From Chitinophagaceae bacterium (GTDB taxonomy: Bacteria > Bacteroidota > Bacteroidia > Chitinophagales > Chitinophagaceae), in contig JACMLY010000153.1 of assembly GCA_014379345.1 (NCBI GenBank), forward strand, positions 1 through 64,000: 64,000 bases of DNA. The letters run 5' to 3'. This document shows, in pieces, positions 1 through 7,876 of the stretch (positions are counted from its first letter, which is position 1; each line of letters starts with the position of its first letter). Position numbers and translations under genes: made by a program. The notes under the pieces were generated by a model. It made no database searches. It worked only from the letters and a program-made list of their open reading frames with translations, and was not told the origin of the DNA.

Positions 1-3
1 TTG

Positions 4-77
4 TGACCCCGTCAGGATTCAAACCTGAAACCTTTTGATCCGTAGTCAAATGCTCTATTCAATTGAGCTACGGGGCC
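4..77 (-). tRNA. tRNA-Arg (anticodon ACG)
   Basis: The reverse strand folds into a full cloverleaf. The acceptor stem is GGCCCCG with CGGGGTC, the D stem is GCTC/GAGC, and the anticodon stem is TTTGA/TCAAA around the loop CTACGGA, which gives anticodon ACG. The T stem is TCAGG/CCTGA with loop TTTGAAT. The discriminator base is A and the CCA end is not encoded (CAA follows). An ACG anticodon, read as ICG after deamination, decodes CGN arginine codons. Confidence 0.96.
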
Positions 78-81
78 CTGG

Positions 82-306
82 GATATGTTAGATGTGATAC
101 GTTCGATGTTAGATGTGTTCTATTTTAATTTGTACCCGCAGATCCAACGGGGTGCAAAAATAAAGCAAAGCGCAGTACCTTCCAAACACAATTTAGTATC
201 AACCTGAGTAAAATCGTAAACGATGAAACTAGCTACATTCCCAAAACCTTATACCACACTTCGTACCTCTAACTTCTAACTTCGTACATCGTACATGTAA
301 CATCTC
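82..306. repeat. Imperfect inverted repeat, TACGATGTTAGA word family
   Basis: The left arm (about 82-117) repeats GTTAGATGTGATACG-like words. The right arm (about 261-306) reads as their reverse complement with words such as AACTTCGTACATCGTACA. The arms are about 140 bases apart and flank the putative tRNA promoter. The words match the family at 22159-22314. Confidence 0.6.
155..186 (-). promoter_or_regulatory. Putative promoter for tRNA-Arg
   Basis: On the reverse strand, TATTTTTG (complement CAAAAATA at 155-162) matches the Bacteroidota -7 element TAnnTTTG. A TTTG (complement at 183-186) lies 20 bases further upstream. The predicted start is near 148, about 70 bases before the mature tRNA. 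This is pattern matching only. Confidence 0.5.
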
Positions 307-309
307 CCA

Positions 310-2238
310 TCAATAATGCCATCTCACAAAAGCTTCCATTGCCGCAAATTGTGTAAGTCCAAGTTTGCCATATAGATCTGCTGTAGTAGAATTGCGTTCT
401 TCAGCCCGTTGCCAGAATTCCCTTGTATCTGATCCCTGGAACGGAACCATATCTTTTTGCGACTGGTGAATAAATATTCCATATCTTTTTTTCATGACCT
501 GGTCTGGACTCATAGGAATGGCCATTTCAATTTCGCTGATATCCCATTCCTGCCATGCTCCTTTATACAACCACATCCAACAATTTTTCACCCATTCTTC
601 ACCACTGTCTTTTATTCTTTTCAACGCTTCGAACACGATATCCAGGCAAACTTTATGTGTGCCATGTGGATCTGCAAGGTCTCCGGCGCAAAATACCTGG
701 TGAGGCTTTATTCTTTGAAGAAGTTCAATGGTGATCTCAATGTCTTTTTCACCCATGGGGTTTTTTTCAATCGTACCGGTTTCATAAAATGGTAAATTCA
801 TGAAATGCGCACGCTCATCACCGATGCCCACATACCTGCAGGTTGCCTTGGCTTCGCAGCGCCGTATCAAACCTTTTACTGCCCTGATCTCAGGCGTATC
901 CACCTGGTTCGATTTCTTTTTTTCGAGATACTTCCTGGCCTCAGCCAGTATTTCTTTTGATTTTTTACTGTCTATACTAAACATCTCTTCAAAACCAACG
1001 GCGAAATCGAGAAATCTCGTTACAAATTCATCCGTTACTGCAATATTGCCTGAAGTTTGATAAGCAACATGTACTTCATGCCCCTGGTCATGCAAGCGCT
1101 GAAATGTGCCGCCCATCGAAATAATATCATCATCGGGATGGGGCGAAAAAATAATGCATCGTTTCGGATAAGGTTCTGACCGTTCAGGATGATTCGGTAA
1201 ATGAACATCCGGTTTGCCGCCGGGCCAGCCGGTGATGCTATCGCGCAACATATAATACACCTGCAGATTGATCTCGTAAGAGTCTCCTTTTTCTACCAGT
1301 AAATCTCCCAGTCCACTATCCTTGTAATCGCTGTTTGTGAGGCTTAACACAGGCTTTTCGAGTTTCAATGATGTATTGACAACTGCTTTTTTGATCATCT
1401 TTGGCGTCCACTCACATTCACCGGTAAGCCAGGGGGATTTAAAACGTGTCAGCTCTCCGGCTGCGGGTTCGTCTAAAACGAAATTGCAATCATTATGCTG
1501 TTGTAAAAGAGAAGCCGGGATCTGTTCTGTTACATGACCTTCTACTGCCTTTTGTACAACAGCAGCTTTTCCCTGTCCCCATCCCATTAAAATGATCCTT
1601 TTAGCCTTGAGGATCGTGCTAATGCCCATTGTAATGGCCAGTCTCGGAACTTCTGAAATATTGGCAAACTCATAAGAATTTGCGATGCGGGTAGAATTAT
1701 CAAGAGATATCAGCCTGGTACGGGAATGAATGCTCGACCCCGGTTCATTAAAACCGATATGACCATTGTAGCCAATGCCTAAAACCTGTAAATCTATTCC
1801 ACCTGCCTCTTCAATTTTTCGTTCATATTCTATACAGTATTGTTTAACATTTTCTTTTTCGATTTCCCCATCAGGCACATTGACATTAGCGGGATCGATA
1901 TCAACCTGGTTGAACAATTGCACCTGCATATATCGATTGTAACTCTGCAACGCGTCATTATCGATGGGGTAGTATTCATCCAGGTTGAAACTGATCACAT
2001 TTTTAAAACTGAGCCCTTCTTCCTTATGCATCCTGACCAGTTCGGCATATACTAATTTGGGTGATGACCCGGTTGCAAGACCAAGAACACATCTATTCTT
2101 CTCAGCCTGTTTTTCCCTTATGATTTTTGCGATCTCCTGCGCGATATGAACAGAGCCTTTCTGCAGATCGGAGAAAATTTTAACCGGGATACGTTCAAAA
2201 GAATCAGTAAGGTCAATATTGAATGATTGAATGGACAT
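310..2238 (-). CDS. nagB: Glucosamine-6-phosphate deaminase fused to a PIG-L/LmbE deacetylase-like domain
   Basis: Converts glucosamine 6-phosphate to fructose 6-phosphate and ammonia, feeding amino-sugar carbon into glycolysis in the cytoplasm. Residues 1-280 are a NagB isomerase/deaminase domain with LATGSSP (about 54-60), NLDEYY (85-90) and the active-site stretch GIGYNGHIGFNEPGS (154-168). Residues 360-642 form a PIG-L/LmbE-type Zn-dependent N-deacetylase domain with HPDDD at 367-371. At 642 residues it is far longer than E. coli NagB (266) but matches the long Bacteroidota form. One polypeptide could therefore deacetylate an amino sugar and then deaminate it; that coupling is inference. 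It is transcribed away from the CocE gene with inverted-repeat DNA on both sides. Start: ATG giving MSIQSFN. Confidence 0.93.
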   Translation of the reverse strand: MSIQSFNIDLTDSFERIPVKIFSDLQKGSVHIAQEIAKIIREKQAEKNRCVLGLATGSSPKLVYAELVRMHKEEGLSFKNVISFNLDEYYPIDNDALQSYNRYMQVQLFNQVDIDPANVNVPDGEIEKENVKQYCIEYERKIEEAGGIDLQVLGIGYNGHIGFNEPGSSIHSRTRLISLDNSTRIANSYEFANISEVPRLAITMGISTILKAKRIILMGWGQGKAAVVQKAVEGHVTEQIPASLLQQHNDCNFVLDEPAAGELTRFKSPWLTGECEWTPKMIKKAVVNTSLKLEKPVLSLTNSDYKDSGLGDLLVEKGDSYEINLQVYYMLRDSITGWPGGKPDVHLPNHPERSEPYPKRCIIFSPHPDDDIISMGGTFQRLHDQGHEVHVAYQTSGNIAVTDEFVTRFLDFAVGFEEMFSIDSKKSKEILAEARKYLEKKKSNQVDTPEIRAVKGLIRRCEAKATCRYVGIGDERAHFMNLPFYETGTIEKNPMGEKDIEITIELLQRIKPHQVFCAGDLADPHGTHKVCLDIVFEALKRIKDSGEEWVKNCWMWLYKGAWQEWDISEIEMAIPMSPDQVMKKRYGIFIHQSQKDMVPFQGSDTREFWQRAEERNSTTADLYGKLGLTQFAAMEAFVRWHY

Positions 2239-2406
2239 ACACAGTCAGTTATTGTTGGTTATTTTGAAAGAGCCACGAAATTAATGGCTATTTTTTAAAT
2301 ATAGTGTGCCTTCTTATATCCTGCGACGATCAACGAAAATTTACGCATTTTTCTCTTTGTATCTTCAGTGGTTTACGCAAAGTCTCGAAATGCGAATAGA
2401 TCTTTA

Positions 2407-2528
2407 CTCAATGCGCCTCTGTGTGAACCTCCTGTATCTTTGTGGTTAAAATCGGTCTATGAAATTCATATGTTTTCTACTGCGAGAGTTTTTTTAACCA
2501 CAGAGGCGAAGGAGGTAGGCGCAGAGAT
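2407..2528. repeat. Inverted repeat, CACAGAGGC word family, in the 346-base gap before nagB
   Basis: The left arm (about 2412-2450) contains GCGCCTCTGTG, ACCTCCTG and TTTGTGGTTAA. The right arm (about 2489-2528) contains TTAACCACAGAGGCGAAGG, AGGTAGGCGCAGAG. The reverse complement of the right arm aligns with the left apart from a few substitutions and small indels. The rest of the gap (2239-2584) shows no gene. Confidence 0.7.
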
Positions 2529-2584
2529 AACGGAGGATTAAAACATGTTCGGTCATAATATTGTACGGCATTTGTATTGCAGTG

Positions 2585-4477
2585 TTATTTAATGACTGGT
2601 AACAGAATTTGTGAAGCATTCGCTGCGTCATGAAAAATCCGGATAGTGGATTTCTGAAAATCGGTCTCATTGGCTTCATAAATGTTCATGAATTTTTGCG
2701 GATTGCGATCTGCCAAAGGAAACCAGCTGCTTTGGATCTGTATCATGATACGATGTCCTCTCCTGAAATTGTGTGCAACATCAGGCAATTCAAATCTTAG
2801 TTTTTCGAAACTATTCGGTTTAAATGGAACCGGCGTTTCAAAACTCTTACGATACTTTCCGCGCATGATCTCACCCCGGACCAGCATCTGGTATCCGTCC
2901 ATCAGGTAGCCAGCACCTTCGGGTACTCCCGGGGTACTCACGCTATCATAACTGAACTTATCCGGAAAAACGTCAATCACTTTAACAACAAAATCGGCGT
3001 CAGTCGTTGAGATACTTGCGACCAGATCCGCAACAATTGGTCCGGCCAGTGTTATGTCTTCAGTCAACAGATCGGTTTGAAACACCAAAACGTCGGGTCT
3101 TCGGCCCGCGAATCGCTGATCATCGCTCATGTATTCCCTGGTGCGTTCAAAATGTATGTCTTCGGTATACGGAACAGGTTTGGAAGGATCACTGATGTAT
3201 TCAGAGTAACTGTTTTTTGCCGTGGGTTTCTGCCATGATAATTTTCCATTGAGTTGAAGATAAATCGGTTTTTGTTGCCTGTCGGCCGGAGGCCATTTAT
3301 CGAATTGTTTCCATTCATTAGCTCCGGTAAAAAAGATAGTTGCTTCGGGAAGCTTCGAAATATCGCCTTTGCCTTTCAGATGATAATTAAAATAAGGGAT
3401 CTCGATATTATTCTGATACCAATATGAAGTGGATGCCCCAAATTGAACATTTCCTAAACTCGACCCATCATTGGTAGCAGACGACCATTGGCCATGATAC
3501 CAGGGCCCCATGACAATTTTATTATTGTTTTTACTTTTTTGCTCGATGGCTTCGTATGTTCTCCATGCTCCAAAACAATCTTCCGCGTCGAACAGACCAC
3601 CCACAACAAGTGTTGACGTTGTAGCAGGAATATTATTTACAAAATTGCGCACGTTGCGGGCCTTCCACCAATCGTCATAGTTTGGGTGTTCATACAGATC
3701 TTTCCAGAAGTTTATGCTATCACCCATGAGCTTTCCAAGGTTTTTTAGGGTTGCGGCTTCAAGATAGAATTTGTAGTTATCCTTCGTACGATAATCAAAT
3801 GCAGTAGGTGCAATTGTGGTTGGTTGAGGGCGGGGCTTACCAAAAGAAGAATAAAAAGCAAATCCATCCATTTGAAAAAAAGCGCCGTTGTGATGAAAAT
3901 CATCTCCAATAAACCAATCGGTAACAGGAGCCTGCGGACTTACCGCTTTTAATGCGGGGTGACCGCTTAAAGCAGCCATTGTAGAATAAAAACCAGGATA
4001 AGAAATTCCGGTTACTCCCACCTTGCCATTGTTCTGCCGGAGATTTTTTACCATCCAGTCAATGGCATCATAAGTATCGCTGGCCTCATCAGTATCTTTG
4101 TTTGTTTTTTTATCGGGATTGAAAGGACGGACATCAACAAATACCCCTTCACTCATCCACCTTCCCCGCACATCCTGCGTTACGAGGATATATCCCTCAC
4201 GCAGGTAATACCGGAGATGACCGTTCCATAATTCTGCCCAGTTCTCTTCACCGTAAGGCGCGCAGGAGTATGGGGTACGCATGAATAATATAGGATGTTT
4301 TTCTGTGGTATCTTTCGGCAGATACATGGAAGTGAAAAGTTTAACGCCATCGCGCATCGAAATCATTACCTCCTTTTTCCTATAGTTTTCTTTTATCCAG
4401 TCTTCATCCTGACTATTTTGTGAGGAAACAAATTTCATTAAACATATCAATAAAAAAGAAAGAAGCATTCGTTTCAT
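2585..4477 (-). CDS. CocE/NonD family secreted hydrolase (S15-type alpha/beta hydrolase)
   Basis: Related to X-Pro dipeptidyl-peptidase, cocaine esterase and glutaryl-7-ACA acylase. The natural substrate cannot be read from sequence. An N-terminal hydrophobic stretch with basic start (MKRMLLSFLLICL, 1-19) looks like a signal peptide, so the enzyme is probably periplasmic. The alpha/beta-hydrolase core holds the nucleophile motif GISYPG with Ser159, an acidic candidate in GGLFDAEDCFGAW, and a histidine in GPWYHGQW. The C-terminal 200 residues fit the jelly-roll PepX_C domain usual in this family. Length (630) is normal. It is transcribed alone, divergent from the NTF2-like gene 57 bases away. 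Confidence 0.88.
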   Translation of the reverse strand: MKRMLLSFLLICLMKFVSSQNSQDEDWIKENYRKKEVMISMRDGVKLFTSMYLPKDTTEKHPILFMRTPYSCAPYGEENWAELWNGHLRYYLREGYILVTQDVRGRWMSEGVFVDVRPFNPDKKTNKDTDEASDTYDAIDWMVKNLRQNNGKVGVTGISYPGFYSTMAALSGHPALKAVSPQAPVTDWFIGDDFHHNGAFFQMDGFAFYSSFGKPRPQPTTIAPTAFDYRTKDNYKFYLEAATLKNLGKLMGDSINFWKDLYEHPNYDDWWKARNVRNFVNNIPATTSTLVVGGLFDAEDCFGAWRTYEAIEQKSKNNNKIVMGPWYHGQWSSATNDGSSLGNVQFGASTSYWYQNNIEIPYFNYHLKGKGDISKLPEATIFFTGANEWKQFDKWPPADRQQKPIYLQLNGKLSWQKPTAKNSYSEYISDPSKPVPYTEDIHFERTREYMSDDQRFAGRRPDVLVFQTDLLTEDITLAGPIVADLVASISTTDADFVVKVIDVFPDKFSYDSVSTPGVPEGAGYLMDGYQMLVRGEIMRGKYRKSFETPVPFKPNSFEKLRFELPDVAHNFRRGHRIMIQIQSSWFPLADRNPQKFMNIYEANETDFQKSTIRIFHDAANASQILLPVIK

Positions 4478-4534
4478 ATTAACGATTAATTTAGAACATT
4501 AAATGTAGCAAATGTTAAACAACCATTGTAAGCT

Positions 4535-5035
4535 ATGAACGACAATAAACAGCTGATAGAAAAATTCTATACTGCATTTCAAAAGCTTGACTGGCGCAGT
4601 ATGCAGGAATGTTATCACGAGGAAGCATTTTTTTACGACCCGGTTTTTGAAGATCTTGATGCTCCCAAAGCCAAGGCAATGTGGAAAATGCTTTGTCTCC
4701 AGGCGAAAGACCTGACCATTGAATTCAGCAAAGTGGAGGCCGATAACGAATATGGATCATGCCATTGGAAGGCCAGCTACCTTTTTTCCAAAACCGGCCG
4801 CAAAGTCGTGAACCGGATCAAAGCTCATTTTAAATTTCACGAAGGCAAGATCATAGAACATATGGATGATTTCGATTTGTACAAATGGAGTCGACAGGCC
4901 TTTGGCCCATCCGGATGGGCATTGGGATGGTCATCGTTCTTAAAAAATAAGATACGCACAACGGCAAAATCAAACCTCGGCAAATTTATGAACCAGGAAT
5001 TACTCCATGATGCATCCACGGAGAAACTAAAATAG
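4535..5035 (+). CDS. NTF2-like / SnoaL-like protein
   Basis: A 166-residue cytoplasmic protein with the SnoaL/NTF2 pattern: an N-terminal helix (QLIEKFYTAFQKLDW), the motif YDPVFEDLDAP, and C-terminal beta strands ending in KIIEHMDDFDLYKW. The fold often binds small hydrophobic ligands or acts as an isomerase, but no specific substrate can be assigned. It is 6 bases upstream of the glycosylasparaginase gene and probably shares its transcript. It has a longer C-terminal tail (FLKNKIRTTAKSN) than typical stand-alone members. Confidence 0.75.
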   Translation: MNDNKQLIEKFYTAFQKLDWRSMQECYHEEAFFYDPVFEDLDAPKAKAMWKMLCLQAKDLTIEFSKVEADNEYGSCHWKASYLFSKTGRKVVNRIKAHFKFHEGKIIEHMDDFDLYKWSRQAFGPSGWALGWSSFLKNKIRTTAKSNLGKFMNQELLHDASTEKLK

Positions 5036-5041
5036 GCCCAC

Positions 5042-6064
5042 ATGTCAACAAGAAGAAAATTCTTACAAAATTCAGCTATAAGTTCCACCGCTTTGTTATT
5101 CGGAAAAGAATTGTTTTCGCATGAAAATGTTTTTGAATCGGTGAAAGAGCAGCCCGTGGTGATCTCGACCTGGGCGCCGAATATAAAGGCGAATGCAGAG
5201 GCATGGAAAATTCTTTCCACAGGAGGCAGGGCGCTCGATGCAGTGCACATGGGTGTTCAGGTTCCTGAAGCAGATCCGGAAGATCAAAGTGTTGGATACG
5301 GAGGCTTGCCTGATCGCGATGGCCGTGTTACGCTTGATGCCTGTATTATGGATGAGAATGGCAATTGCGGTTCAGTAATGTGTTTAGAACATATCATTCA
5401 CCCTATTTCTGTAGCAAGACTGGTAATGGAAAAAACGCCGCATATCATTCTTGTTGGTGAAGGCGCTCTTCGTTTTGCACTTGCAAACGGATTTAAAAAA
5501 GAAAATCTTTTGACACCTGACAGCGAAAAAGCCTGGAAAGAATGGTTAAAGACTTCCAAATATGATCCAATGATAACACCCGGCGGTTTGATGGAAAAAA
5601 ATAAACAACAGGTAATACCGGGCCAGTTGAATAATCACGATACGATCGGAATGGTGGCGATGGACGCGAAAGGTGACCTGAGTGGCGCCTGCACTACGAG
5701 TGGACTGGCCTACAAAATGCATGGCAGGGTAGGAGATTCGCCGGTAATTGGCGCCGGGTTATTCGTGGACAATGAAATAGGGGCTGCAACTTCCACTGGA
5801 GTAGGAGAGGAAGTGATACGCATTGTAGGTTCACACCTTGTGGTGGAACTGATGCGACAAGGTCATAAACCCGAAGCAGCCTGCAAAGCCGCGGTTGAAA
5901 GAATTATAAAAAAGAATCCGGAAAAAGCAAAAACCCTGCAGGTTGGATTTATAGCTTTGAACAAGAAAGGAGAATTTGGCGCTTATTCATTGCAAAAAGA
6001 GTTTACCATGGCGGTGAGAAACACAAAGGAGGAGAAAGTGTATACGGTGAAGAGCGTTTTTTGA
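5042..6064 (+). CDS. N4-(beta-N-acetylglucosaminyl)-L-asparaginase (glycosylasparaginase)
   Basis: An Ntn-hydrolase that cleaves the GlcNAc-asparagine bond left after N-glycoprotein breakdown. The precursor autocleaves before the nucleophile threonine. Here the site is NNHD/TIGM, with Thr201 as the predicted new N-terminus of the beta subunit. Other family motifs are GDSPVIGAG (about 231-239) and TSTGVGEE (250-257). The N-terminus MSTRRKFLQNSAISSTALLF has a twin arginine followed by a hydrophobic segment, indicating Tat export. Length (340) matches bacterial homologues such as the Elizabethkingia enzyme. Its presence a few kb from nagB fits N-glycan or GlcNAc scavenging, which is inference. 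Confidence 0.93.
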   Translation: MSTRRKFLQNSAISSTALLFGKELFSHENVFESVKEQPVVISTWAPNIKANAEAWKILSTGGRALDAVHMGVQVPEADPEDQSVGYGGLPDRDGRVTLDACIMDENGNCGSVMCLEHIIHPISVARLVMEKTPHIILVGEGALRFALANGFKKENLLTPDSEKAWKEWLKTSKYDPMITPGGLMEKNKQQVIPGQLNNHDTIGMVAMDAKGDLSGACTTSGLAYKMHGRVGDSPVIGAGLFVDNEIGAATSTGVGEEVIRIVGSHLVVELMRQGHKPEAACKAAVERIIKKNPEKAKTLQVGFIALNKKGEFGAYSLQKEFTMAVRNTKEEKVYTVKSVF

Positions 6065-6178
6065 ATCATAAGCAGTGAGAAATAATTGGGAAGGAAAGGT
6101 ACACCAACTCCAGATCTTTTTGCTTTCATGCCGGGGTGCTCTCAGGTGTAACCATTAAACTCATTCACTATTATCACT

Positions 6179-6907
6179 ATGTCAAACAATATCATTCTCG
6201 AAGTTTGTTCTTTCAATATTCAATCCTGTATCATCGCTGAAAAAGCGGGTGCTGCCCGTGTGGAGCTTTGTGATAACCCGGTAGAGGGAGGTACAACTCC
6301 CAGTCACGGTGCCATAGCGCAAACCAGAGAACGCATCTCCATCCAGTTGTATCCTATTATCAGGCCGAGAGCAGGGAATTATTTTTATGATGCCGACGAA
6401 TTTGCAATCATGAAAAAAGATATTGAAATGTGTAAGCAATCCGGTTGCGATGGCATTTCGGTAGGCATTCAAAAACAAGATGGAGAGATTGACACCGAAA
6501 GATTAAACAGGATAGTAGAATGGGCTTATCCTATGGGCGTTACGTGCAACCGTGTTTTCGATGCGGCTCCTGATCCTTTCAAGGCGCTCGAAGAGATTGT
6601 TCAATGCGGATGTGAACGGATACTGACCTCCGGCCAGAAATCTGCTGCGGCGGATGCTGCAGAAATTTTAGCTCGCCTGGTTAAACAGGCAGATGAGAGG
6701 ATTATCATCATGCCCGGAGCCGGAGTGCGGTCTTCAAATATTGAAAAGCTTATTCTCGAAACAGGTGCTACCGAATTTCATACGTCGGCAAGAAAAGTTG
6801 TGGAAAACAATGTTACTCATCAAAATCCGTATATTCTTGATATAGGAAACGTCTATCTCGCAGATGAAAATGAATTGAGAAAGATTTTATCAGTTGCGAA
6901 ACAATAA
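6179..6907 (+). CDS. cutC: CutC family protein (copper homeostasis protein CutC-like)
   Basis: A 242-residue TIM-barrel protein with the family pattern LEVCSFNIQSC near the N-terminus, GAARVELCDN (24-33), GGTTPSHG (37-44) and a C-terminal GAGVRSSNIEKL segment. CutC was named for copper tolerance in E. coli, but that role has been disputed and no metal-binding cluster is obvious here beyond conserved cysteines. It is cytoplasmic, with no signal peptide. It lies 114 bases after the glycosylasparaginase gene on the same strand, so cotranscription is possible. The next gene is convergent. Confidence 0.92.
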   Translation: MSNNIILEVCSFNIQSCIIAEKAGAARVELCDNPVEGGTTPSHGAIAQTRERISIQLYPIIRPRAGNYFYDADEFAIMKKDIEMCKQSGCDGISVGIQKQDGEIDTERLNRIVEWAYPMGVTCNRVFDAAPDPFKALEEIVQCGCERILTSGQKSAAADAAEILARLVKQADERIIIMPGAGVRSSNIEKLILETGATEFHTSARKVVENNVTHQNPYILDIGNVYLADENELRKILSVAKQ

Positions 6908-6914
6908 TTGATTA

Positions 6915-7083
6915 TTTATTTGTCATCAATTTTTTTTTCTTTTATCGGTTTTTTTTTAATCTGTCGTCATCTTCTTTTTATTCTGTCGTCAGCTTCCTTT
7001 ATTCCGTCGTCAGCTTTTTTTTTACCTGTCTTCATCTTTTTTCTGTCATCTTTTTTCTGTCATCACCTTCTTTTATCTGTCAT
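6915..7083. repeat. Pyrimidine-rich degenerate tandem repeat (CTGTCRTCA words)
   Basis: About 165 bases immediately after cutC contain eight or so copies of CTGTCGTCA or CTGTCATC separated by T/C runs (for example CTGTCGTCATCTTCTTTT). The final copy runs directly into the hairpin arm CTGTCATCCCGAGG. A reading frame through it is an artefact of composition. Confidence 0.7.
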
Positions 7084-7182
7084 CCCGAGGTACGAGGGAT
7101 CTGAGAGACCTGAACAGTTGAACTTCTGAAGAATAGTCAAAAACCCAAATGTTACAGTGCCTGAGATCCCTCGTACCTCGGG
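7084..7182. repeat. Perfect 19-base inverted repeat between convergent genes
   Basis: CCCGAGGTACGAGGGATCT at 7084-7102 is matched exactly by its reverse complement AGATCCCTCGTACCTCGGG at 7164-7182. Interior sequence is about 60 bases. It resembles the dispersed GTCATCCCGAACGAAGGGATCT-type repeats found in many bacterial genomes. Its place between convergent cutC and the tail gene could make it a bidirectional transcription barrier. Confidence 0.85.
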
Positions 7183-7193
7183 TATTTTCAATT

Positions 7194-7628
7194 TCAAGTA
7201 CTTTCTATCCTTATCCCTTCGTGTGCAATTTCTATGGTTTCCATGGCTATCTCGCTGCTACGGGCATGCAACTGAGGCCCGGTATATTTTACTGGGAAAG
7301 CATTCTGCACTTTCCACACCATGACAGGAGAATGGGTTTCATCAAGCAGGCTGATTACAATATCGCGTCTTTCGATCTGTGAATTCTGTTTTGTTTTCAT
7401 CCAATTAAAAAAATCGTTATCTCCTTTTTTGATGCCTCTTCTCAAAACAATATTATCAAATTTTGTTCTGCCGGGTATCTTACCGGAGGAATCAACAGGA
7501 GAATTACCTTCCCGGTAATCGACCACCTCGTGCGTAATATTCAATCCGGAAACTTCGGTGAACCCGGTTCTGGTGCCGCCCCAGTCAACAATAAAATGAT
7601 AGGCAGGCATGGGATAAGGAGAGCTCAT
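7194..7628 (-). CDS. Phage tail tube-like protein (T4 gp19 / contractile injection system inner tube family)
   Basis: The protein starting at MSSPYPMPAYHF is about 144 residues. It carries the hallmark N-terminal pattern of the conserved phage-tail region family used for inner tubes of extracellular contractile injection systems: a PMPAYHF strand, DWGGTRTGFTEVSGLN, and VVDYREGNSP. The frame remains open 17 codons upstream, but this ATG matches family starts. No sheath, baseplate, spike or ATPase gene is adjacent: neighbours are cutC and pyruvate kinase. It is therefore either a remnant, a tube subunit serving a machine encoded elsewhere, or a domesticated protein. C-terminal residues (ETIEIAHEGI) also fit the family, so the gene looks complete. 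Confidence 0.85.
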   Translation of the reverse strand: MSSPYPMPAYHFIVDWGGTRTGFTEVSGLNITHEVVDYREGNSPVDSSGKIPGRTKFDNIVLRRGIKKGDNDFFNWMKTKQNSQIERRDIVISLLDETHSPVMVWKVQNAFPVKYTGPQLHARSSEIAMETIEIAHEGIRIEST

Positions 7629-7681
7629 AATACGGTTGATTAAACGTTTAATGCAATAAATAATACGACGAATGGTCATAG

Positions 7682-7876
7682 TCTAATTAGCCAATTAGCA
7701 GATTAGCAAATGTGAAAATTAGCAAATATGAAAATGATCATTTAAACGCCCGAAAATTTTGAGATTTGAAAAAGGATATGGCTCAATCGAGCAGTAAGTT
7801 TTTTACCCAAAACACTATATTTTCATTTTCACTTTTTCATATTTGCTAATCTGCTAATTGGCTAATCTGCTAATCA
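7682..7876. repeat. Long inverted repeat, TTAGCAAAT/TTAGCCAAT word family
   Basis: The left arm (about 7682-7738) reads TTAGCCAATTAGCAGATT, AGCAAATGTGAAAA and so on. The right arm (about 7816-7876) is its reverse complement with small changes (TTTGCTAATCTGC, TAATTGGCTAATC). Spacer is about 80 bases. The right arm runs into the end of pyk and supplies its stop codon (GAT TAG). Confidence 0.85.

Noticed and set aside
128..134. PfkA TIDKD as evidence of a pyrophosphate-dependent enzyme
   Set aside because: Coordinates here are protein residues of PfkA (gene at 9427-10410). The decisive Gly in GGDGS is of the ATP type and the catalytic Asp is present, so the Lys is only a side observation.
6908..7129. 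Open frame of 73 codons after cutC
   Set aside because: It consists of the CTGTCATC tandem repeat and poly-T; composition is a repeat artefact.
7084..7182. Hairpins as a CRISPR array
   Set aside because: Each locus has only two facing arms, no regular direct repeats with unique spacers and no cas genes.
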